A stretch of DNA of 64,000 nt from Strongylocentrotus droebachiensis. Its lineage: Eukaryota > Echinodermata > Echinoidea > Camarodonta > Strongylocentrotidae. The position numbers and the translations under genes are program-made. Of this stretch, positions 37,801 to 46,800 are shown one piece after another. The stretch spans positions 37,225 to 101,224 of the forward strand of contig JAVYIG010007500.1 of NCBI GenBank assembly GCA_035222895.1, read 5' to 3'. Within the stretch, counting starts at the first letter, position 1, and each line of letters starts with the position of its first letter. Below the pieces are notes generated by a model, which did not search any database, was not told the DNA's origin, and saw only the letters and a list, made by a program, of their open reading frames with translations.

Positions 37801-40800
37801 AGGGTTGGTAATGGGTAAGTGTTACGCTACAGCAATCTGTGCTCCTAGACTAAGGGTTGGTAATGGGTAAGTGTTACGCTACAGCAATCTGTGCTCCTAG
37901 ACTTAGGGTTGGGAATGGGTAAGTGTTACGCTACAGCAATCTTTGCTCCTAGACTAAGGGTTGGTAATGGGTAAGTGTTACGCTACAGCAATCTGTGCTC
38001 CTAGACTAAGGGTTGGGAATGGGTAAGTGTTACGCTATATCAATCTGTGCTCCTAGACTAAGAGTTGGGAATGGGTAAGTGTTACGCTATAGCAATCTGT
38101 GCTCCTAGACTAAGGGTTGGTAATGGGTAAGTGTTACGCTACAGCAATCTGTGCTCCTAGACTAAGGGTTGGTAATGGGTAAGTGTTACGCTACAGCAAT
38201 CTGTGCTCCTAGACTAAGGGTTGGTAATGGGTAAGTGTTACGCTACAGCAATCTGTGCTCCTAGACTAAGGGTTGGGAATGGGTAAGTGTTACGCTACAG
38301 CAATCTGTGCTCCTAGACTAAGGGTTGGGAATGGGTAAGTGTTACGCTACAGCAATCTGTGCTCCTAGACTAAGGGTTGGGAATGGGTAAGTGTTACGCT
38401 ACAGCAATCTGTGCTCCTAGACTAAGGGTTGGTAATGGGTAAGTGGGTCATTCCATGTCAAATCACCCAATGGTTTTAACCCGAGTGTGATCTCACAGCA
38501 CCAAATCTCAAGTTTTAGGTCAATCGGATGAGGGGTTTGGAAGATACAACCACCAAATTTTGAGATTTTTTTGTATCTCAGAAACTAATGGGTCAATCTT
38601 CAGAAAATTGGTATTGTTGGAAAGGGAATTCAATAAGGATTCCAAATCTTCCGTCATTTTAAAGCTTGGTACATGTTGGGGTACTCAGACCTTTTGACCT
38701 AAGATTTGACAGAACTATTACAAATATTTGATACACCGACAGAACTACTAAATATATCTGATACCCTGACAGAATTACCAAATTTATACTTTTTGGAGAA
38801 AAATAAAGACAAATGTTCAAACAGACTTGAACATTTCTTAGCCAATTTGATATTTCAAATATTCTACTGAGGTTTCCTACATTTAAAGGGGCACGTTCCC
38901 GCCAGTGTAGTTATCGGAACATGCCATCTGCGTAAGAGCCGTATTCTGTTGGTGTCAATAGGCAGCTATAGCGCCGTTCGCCAGCGTGTACGTATTTTGA
39001 GCGCCCTTTGGAATACGGGGAACATGCCCCTTTAAAAACAATCTCATGTGGATTCCAATTAGTTGAGAGTCAAAACAGTATTTTTTAAAGCCTGTGTTTC
39101 TTATTAAATCCTGATTGTTTTCTTTATGTTTTGTTTGACCTTTCTCAGGTTCAAGATCTGGCATGTGTCTGGCTCGCTCCTCCATGAGTACATCGTACCT
39201 CAAGACAATGTTCATATATACAATGTAACATGGCAGACATTACCAGCGGATCTCTTCAAGAACAAACCAATCTCTAAACCTCAGGGTAAGGTCATCCAAT
39301 CAGCAGAACCTCAGGCATCTAAAGAGGTTTATAGACCACCAGGTGCAAGAGGAAAACCAGCATCATTCAAACTGGTATGTATCAGCACCCCTCCCCCCTC
39401 CTTCTCTCCCTCCCCTCCTCCTCCTCCCCCCCCCCCTCCCCTCCTCCTCCCTCCCTCCTCCTCCTCCCCTCCCCTCCCTCCTCCTCCCCCTCCCCTCCCC
39501 TCCTCCTCCTCCTCCTCCTCCTCCTCCTCCATTCCCCCTCCTCCTCCTCCATCCCCTCAATACATGTATGACAATGTCTAAGTATACAGTAGGCTTGTGG
39601 TTGCACCATGTGAGAGGGGGACGATTGGGGAGTCCTCAAAAGGACTTGAGGTGATATTTCTTGAGTGTGTGTAGTCCTGAAATGACTGTTGGTGTAGTCC
39701 TGTTGGTGTAGTCTTGAAAAAGACTGTTGGTTATCTTTCTTAGCTTATAGTTCTAAGGAGAGCTACAGATGGGTGGTATGTCTAAGCAGTTTTCAGGGGT
39801 TACCAAGCCTACATTGTATGGCAATGTAAATGAAACATTGAGATGAACTAAAACCAGCCAGAGGAAGGATATTTGTCGGAAATGTTAGTTTCGATTGCTG
39901 TTCTGAGTATTGGATGGAAATTATAATTTGTTTTCAATAATTTATATTTTTGATTAGACTTTGCAGAATGAACAGATTAGACTTCAAATAATGAAAAAGA
40001 GAGTTGAATAGAAATGTAATATTTGATTGTGTGGGTGTGTGTGTGTGTGTGCGTGTTTTTTATGCCTCCGTTACGAAGTAGCCGGAGGCATTATGTTTTT
40101 CGGGTTATCCGTACGTACGTCCCGTTCTTGTGATCGCGTTATCTGAAGAACCGATTGATTGATTCCTGCCAATCTTTGGTCATGTATGTATCTTGCAAAG
40201 CCGATGAACTGATTAGATTTTGGGGTCACGAGGTCAAAGGTCAAAGGTCACAGGGCTAATTAGGTATGCAAAAACAGCTCGTGATCGCGTTATCTGAAGA
40301 ACTGATTGATGGATTCCTGCCAAACTTTGGTCATGTATGTATCTTGCAGAGCCGACGAACTGATTAGATTTTGGGGTCACGAGGTCAAAGGTCAAAGGTC
40401 ACAGGGCTAATTAGGTATGCAAAAACAGCTCGTGATCGCGTTATCTGAAGAACTGATTGATGGATTCCTGCCAAACTTTGGTCATGTATGTATCTTGCAG
40501 AGCCAATGAACTGATTAGATTTTGGGGTCACGAGGTTAAAGGTCAAAGGTCACAGGGCTCATTATGTATGCAAAAACAGCTTGTGATCGCGTTATTTCAA
40601 GAACCGATTGATGGATTGCTGCCAAACTTACGTCATGTATGTTACTTGCAGAGCCAATGAACTGATTAGATTTTGGGGTCACGAGGTCAAAGGTCAAAGG
40701 CCACAGCGCACATTATGTATGCAAAACAGCTTGTGATCGCGTTATCTCAAGAACCAATTGATGGATTTCCGCCAAACTTAGGTCATGTATGTTACTTGCA

Positions 40801-43800
40801 GAGCCGATGAACTGATTAGATTTAGGGGTCATGAGGTCAAAGGTCAAAGGCCACAGCGCAAATTATGTATGCAAAAACAGCTCGTGATCGCGTTATCTCA
40901 AGAACCGATTGATGGATTCCTGCCAAAATTAGGTCATGTATGTTACTTGCAGAGCCAATGAACTGATTAGATTTTGGGGTCACGAGGTCAAAGGTCAAAG
41001 GCCACAGCGCACATTATGTATGCAAAACAGCTTGTGATCGCGTTATCTCAAGAACCAATTGATGGATTTCTGCCAAACTTAGGTCATGTATGTTACTTGC
41101 AGAGCCAATGAACTGAGTAGATTCTTGGCTCATAAGGTCAAAGGTCAAAGGTCATGGGCTCATTATGTATGCAAAAATAGCTTGTGAACGCATTCTCATT
41201 AGAACTGACAGATGGATTACTATTTAACTCAGGACATCTTGCAGAGCCAATGAACTGAGTAGATTTTAGGGTCATGAGGTCAAAGATCAAAGGGTCATAT
41301 ATGTATATGAGAAATTGCTTGTAATCACAATATTCTGAGAACCTGTCAATGGATTACAATTGAACTTGAATTTGAAAAATTTCTTCTGTTTTGGTTTGTA
41401 AAATTGCTCTATGACGGAGGCATCATTTTCGACTGCGCGCAGTCGAATTCCATCTAGTTTTTTATAGACTTAGCAGAATGCAAATTGTGCTTGAAATAAT
41501 GAAATAGGAAGAAAAAAGTAAGATGAGAGAATCAGACTTTTTGTAATTAGGTTTACTTTAAATGAGAGTAAATTGATTTTCCTTGGGTCAAAAGATCATC
41601 TTGTAATCTTTTAATTTGTTCTTTATTTCAGAATGAAGAAGAACCCGCTCAGAATGCCCCACAAACAGAAGGCAAGAATTTGATAAATAATTCTAATCAA
41701 ACTTACATTCAATCTGAATTGAACAATGCAATGTAAATCTCATGCCAAGTCTTGACATATTATAATGCTACTTCTAAATGCAGATGCTTTATTAGGCCAT
41801 TGATGTAACATTTGAGTATAATAATAATACATTATATTTCTATAGCACATTATACAAGGTGTGTCTCTATGCGCTTTACATTGTATTATGTAAAAGCTTA
41901 ATAAATTATCTTCTCTTGAACTATCCTCAAACAAAAATTCTAACAAGATCTTAACTCAAATAGTACAGCAGTAACTAGATAGAACAACATTATAATTCAT
42001 TCTTAAATAATGATACAACAATTATGGTGCAAGATTTTATTCATATATTACAAGTTATAGACATTTCAATTGAATTATAGATAACAAAGCATGAAAATAA
42101 TTAATTCTTAAAAGGTAGGTCAGTGCAGTCTTGAAGGTCTGGATGGAAGGTGCAGTTCTAATGGAGTATAAAAGCTGGTTGTCCTATTACATACTTGTTG
42201 TGCGAAATGACTGTCAATACAATGATTAGAATAATAACTTTAAATCATTGAAATGCAATGAAGAAATTTGTATTAACTTCCATTATCATGCTCTTTTTTA
42301 TCAATTCAATTTGCTGAGTAAATGTGAGTAATTTATAATGAAATCTGTCATATCAATCTCTTTATTTTTTTTAAATCAATAAAACACTTGACAAAGTATA
42401 AATGTAATGTTTCCATAAATCTTGTAAGATGAGTTTTCTTTACTTATGACAGGGATGAAAAATTAGCTATTAACTAATAACCCATTCTATTCGAGAAATA
42501 GACTTTCTATTTTAGTCTAAAAAAAATGACTGATTTTCATTAAAATGGGTGCTTAAAATTTTGATAATTGTACTCCGATTGTTTCAATTTTCAAAACTAA
42601 ATAAAAAAAAGTAATCACAGAGTGCGGCAGCTTTATTGTATTGCCCAAGTTATTGAATTGCAAGCTCGGCTTCTGCCAAACCTGCCAAAGCACGCTGCCA
42701 AAGTTCGGCTCCTGCCGAACCTGCCAGAGCACGCTGCCAAGGTTTGGCTTCTGACGAACCTGCCAGAGCACGCTACCAAGGTTCGGCTTCTGCCGAACCT
42801 GCCAGAGTAGGCCATCAAAGTTCGGCTTCTGCCGAACCTGCCAAAGCATGCTGCCAAAGTTCGGCTTCTGCCGAACCTGCCAGAGCAAGCTGCCAAGGTT
42901 CGGCTTCTGCCGAACCTGCCAGAGCCGAACCGTCAAAGTTCGGCTTCTGCCGAACCTGCCAGAGCAGGCTGCCAAAGTTCGGCTTCTGCCGAACCTGCCA
43001 GAGCAGGCTGCCAAGTTTCGGCTTCTGCCATCAAAGTTCAGCTTCTGCCGAACCTGCCAGAGCAGGCTGTCAAAGTTTGGCTTCTGCCGAACCTTCCAGA
43101 GTAGGCCATCAGAGTTCGGCTTCTGCCGAACCTGCCAGAGCATGCTGCCAAAGTTCGGCTTCTGCCGAACCTGCCAGAGCACGCTGCCAAGGTTCGGCTC
43201 CTGCCGAACCTGCCAGAGCAGGCCGTCAAAGTTCGGCTTATGCCGAACCTGCAAGAGCATGCTGCCAAGGTTCGGCTTCTGCCGAACCTGCCAGAGCAGG
43301 CCGTCAAAGTTTGGTTTCTGCCGAACCTGCCAGAGCACGCTGCCAAGGTTCGGCTCCTGCCGAACCTGCCAGAGCAGGCCGTCAAAGTTCGGCTTATGCC
43401 GAACCTGCAAGAGCATGCTGCCAAGGTTCGACTTCTGCCGAACCTGCCAGAGCAGGCCGTCAACGTTCGGCTTCTGCCGAACCTGCCAGAGCACGCTGCC
43501 AAAGCACGCTGCCAAGGTTTAAACATACAAAGGATTCAGGTTTCAAATTGAAAAAGGACCAAAAGTGTGTCAAGTTGCATTTTACACATTCCTGCATGGG
43601 CATTCATAGAGCATCATTCTTTCAGAGGAAGAGAGCTGCCTTAATGGGGAGCCTCTCATCGTCCAAATACAGAGGTATACTGTACATTTGAAGCAGATCA
43701 GAGGTGACCACATGCCACATAAAGATGAAATTTGTTAGCCCCATGTCTACATCAAGAAAGATATACAATGAATACTTCCAGGACAAACCACAAGGCAGAG

Positions 43801-46800
43801 TTATTTTATCCCACTGTTGGGCAAGCTGAATTCTACAAGCTGTGGACGCAATTATTCTTCTGGCATGTAAAACTGAAAAAGGCGAGTACGATCTTGAATC
43901 AATTTTTTATTAAAATATTGATATTTAGGTCTTCATACATGAATTAAGAGAGCTAGAGATTTTTGTGAGTGTGTGCCCTTTTAAATTTTCCATGTCTTCA
44001 TGCACTGTACGTCGATCCTTTTATTTCATCCAATTTTGAATGTTAACTTACTTTGGAAGATTCTTCTCTCAGCTCTTCAATCAAGAAATTTAATTACTTA
44101 AGTTACTTACAAAAATCACATGCAGTACCAACTTCCCCCATAAACAGCCATCTGCACTGTACTTTTATGTCCGACACATATTACAAATGACAGTGACCAA
44201 TGCCCCAATGTGTATGGCATGTTTTCATGTGGACAACGTGAACCCAGGGGTCAGACAGGTCAGGGGTAACCTAAACATTGCTGGACCATGCTAGAAGTGC
44301 CCTTGAAATACTTACGGTATGGTACATGTACATTGCGAATAGGCGTAGTGTTGCACAAGCCCATCAGGTCATCTTAAAGGGGCAAATACAATATAAACAG
44401 AAATAATCATTAATGGACATGGATGTTATTTTGCTCCTACAGTCAATACAGACATCTACATGTACAGTATGTTCATACATTCAGTAGACAATTCCTTTCC
44501 AAGTTAATACCAAGTAGAAGAATATAATTTCAGGACAGATGCCTGATATCATTTGTTACTTCCTACCTTCACACATGCCAATACAAATTAAATGTCTTTA
44601 GTATATGCAGTGCATGCCTTTGATTTTCCCCAGGATTGAAAGGAAGTTGTACTGTATACAAGAAACGATATGATGCAAGGAGGAATGGGCAAAAATACTA
44701 TCGTAGATGGCATGATTGGATCAGTCCAAAACTAATCTATCTAATAAATTGAGTGAGTTTGACAGTCAAAAACCCTCTTATGAAGATGATACATTAAAGT
44801 TTAAAGGGAAATCCTACCTTCATAGCAACTTGCTCTGGGGAAAAGCGAATAATCATAGCAGCAGATTGGTGAATTTTCCTCGAAATCGGACAAATAATAC
44901 GATATGAATTTCTGACAGTTGTAAATTTAATGAATGCACTCACTTTACATATGGGAGTTTCAAATTGGCTGAATCGGTAATACAACCCTGTCATTTGTTC
45001 CAATACCAAACATGACTAAAATCTCATTTTTCAGAATTTATGATAGAGATTTCTTGTTTATTGCAGAAGCTTCATGCTCATCAGCTCACTCTGTAATAAG
45101 AGGTGCTCACTCTACCCTGCAATTAAGGCAGTTAATTCCCCAATATATACATGCCATGTCTTCATGTGGACAATGTGAACCCAGGGGTCAGACAGGTCAG
45201 GGGTAACCTAAACATTGCTGGACCAGAAGTGCCCATGCAATACATACATATACAGTATGGTACATGTACATTGCGAATAGGCATAGTGTTGTACAAGCCC
45301 ATCAGGTCATCTTAAAGGGGCAAATACAATATAAACAGAAATAATCATTATACATGGATGTTATTTTGTCGCTTCAGATATCTATGTTCATACATTCAGT
45401 AGACAATTTCTTTCCAAGTTAAAACCAAATAGCAGAAAATCATTTCAGGACAGATATGCCTAACATCATTTGTTACTTAATTCCTACCTTCACACATGGC
45501 CAAAAAAAATTGCAAAGAGTATAATTATTTCGATTAACTACATACAAATTATATGTCTTTAGTATATAAGCAGTGTATGCCTCAGGATTGAAAGAAAGTT
45601 GCACTACACAGAAACGCCAGGATGATGTAATGAGGAATGAGAAGTTTTTTGTCAGAAGAAAACTTTGGCAGGGTGGTCTTGCATGCAGGTTCGGCAGGAG
45701 CCGAACTGTGGCAGCGTGCTCTGGCAGGTTCGGCAGAAGCCGAACTTTGACGGCCTACTCTGGCAGGTTCGGTAGAAGCCGAACCTTGGCAGCGTGCTCT
45801 GGCAGGTTCGGCAGAAGCCGAACTTTGGCAGCGTGCTCTGGCAGGTTCGACAGAAGCCAAACTTTGGCAGCGTGCTCTGGCAGGTTCGGCAAAAGCCGAA
45901 CCTTGGCAGCGTGCTCTGGCAGGTTCGGCAGAAGCCGAACTTTGACGGCCTACTCTGGCAGGTTCGGCAGAAGCCGAACCTTGGCAGCGTGCTCTGGCAG
46001 GTTCGGCAGAAGCCGAACTTTGATGGCCTACTCTGGCAGGTTCGGCAAGAGCCGAACTTTGGCAGCGTGCTCTGGCAGGTTCGGCAGAAGCCGAACTTTG
46101 GCAGCGTGCTCTGGCAGGTTCGGCAGAAGCCGAACTTTGGCAGCGTGCTCTGGCAGGTCCGTCAGGAGCCGAACTTTGGCAGCGTGCTCTGGTAGGTTCG
46201 GCAGAAGCCAAACCTTGACGGCCTACTCTGGCAGGTTCGGCAAAAGCCGAGCTTGCAATTCAATAACTTGGGCAATACAATAAAGCTGCCGCACTTTGTG
46301 ATTACTTTTGCTTATTTAGTTTTGAAAATTTAAACAATTGGAGTAAAATTATCAAAATTTTAAGCACCCATTTTAATGAAAATCAGTCAATTTTTTTAGA
46401 CTAAAATAGAAAGTCTATTTTTCGAATAGAATGGGTTTAATGTAACTTGTTTTCATTTGTTTTTAGAACAAAAGCTTTCTAAATCAGCGCTGAAGAACAA
46501 GAAGAAACGAGAGGCAAAGAACAAAGGAAAACCAGGAATCACAGTGAGTAACATTATCATTATCTGTACCATTAAACACTAACCTTAATAATATACTACT
46601 CAGAAAAATCAGAAGCAAACTGGTGACAGTTTGAAAATATTGGACACAAAATTAGAAAATTATGAATTTTTGAAAGTTGTAATCACTTATATGTATGGCA
46701 GTTCAAATTGGCTAAATTGGCAGTGTCAATGTGACAAATTGCCGGACAACCTATCAATCGTTACAACCCACAAAATGACTAAAATGGCAATGATGCAGGG

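Larger units (their letters stand above)
42479..46437. mobile_element. 4-kb foldback transposon with tandem-array arms (TU/FB-like)
   Basis: The two ends are near-identical inverted sequences of about 180 bp (42479-42660 and 46253-46437) starting AACCCATTCTATTCGA. Next inside, each arm carries an array of a 39-bp palindromic unit in opposite orientation. The centre (about 43520-45670) holds two long direct repeats. TAAT flanks both ends and may be a short target duplication. This architecture matches foldback elements such as Drosophila FB and the sea urchin TU class as I recall them. No transposase is encoded. Confidence 0.88.
41672..46466 (+). other. GC-AG intron (EIF2A intron 15) hosting a foldback transposon
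   Basis: The donor is GAAG/GCAAGA at 41671/41672. Joining this to the AG acceptor at 46465-46466 keeps the frame and gives QTEQKLSKSALKNKKKREAK. The nearest GT downstream would break the phase. GC donors are a rare but known class. Nearly all of this 4.8-kb intron is the element at 42479-46437. Confidence 0.8.

Noticed and set aside
39285..39290. Internal CAGG/GTAAGG donor within EIF2A exon 14
   Set aside because: The frame stays open across it into the conserved VYRPPGARGKP segment, so the exon continues to 39374.
39126..39654. Pro/Ser-rich and Gly/Glu-rich frames after EIF2A exon 14
   Set aside because: Only 39149-39374 is exon; the rest is the pyrimidine tract read as codons.
42553..43691. 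Long open frames (up to 320 codons) on both strands in the 39-bp array
   Set aside because: The unit is exactly 13 codons and lacks stops, so open frames are forced. They occur in several frames and strands at once and lie inside a transposon in an intron.
45573..46283. Open frames of 133-236 codons in the right 39-bp array
   Set aside because: Same arithmetic effect as the left arm.
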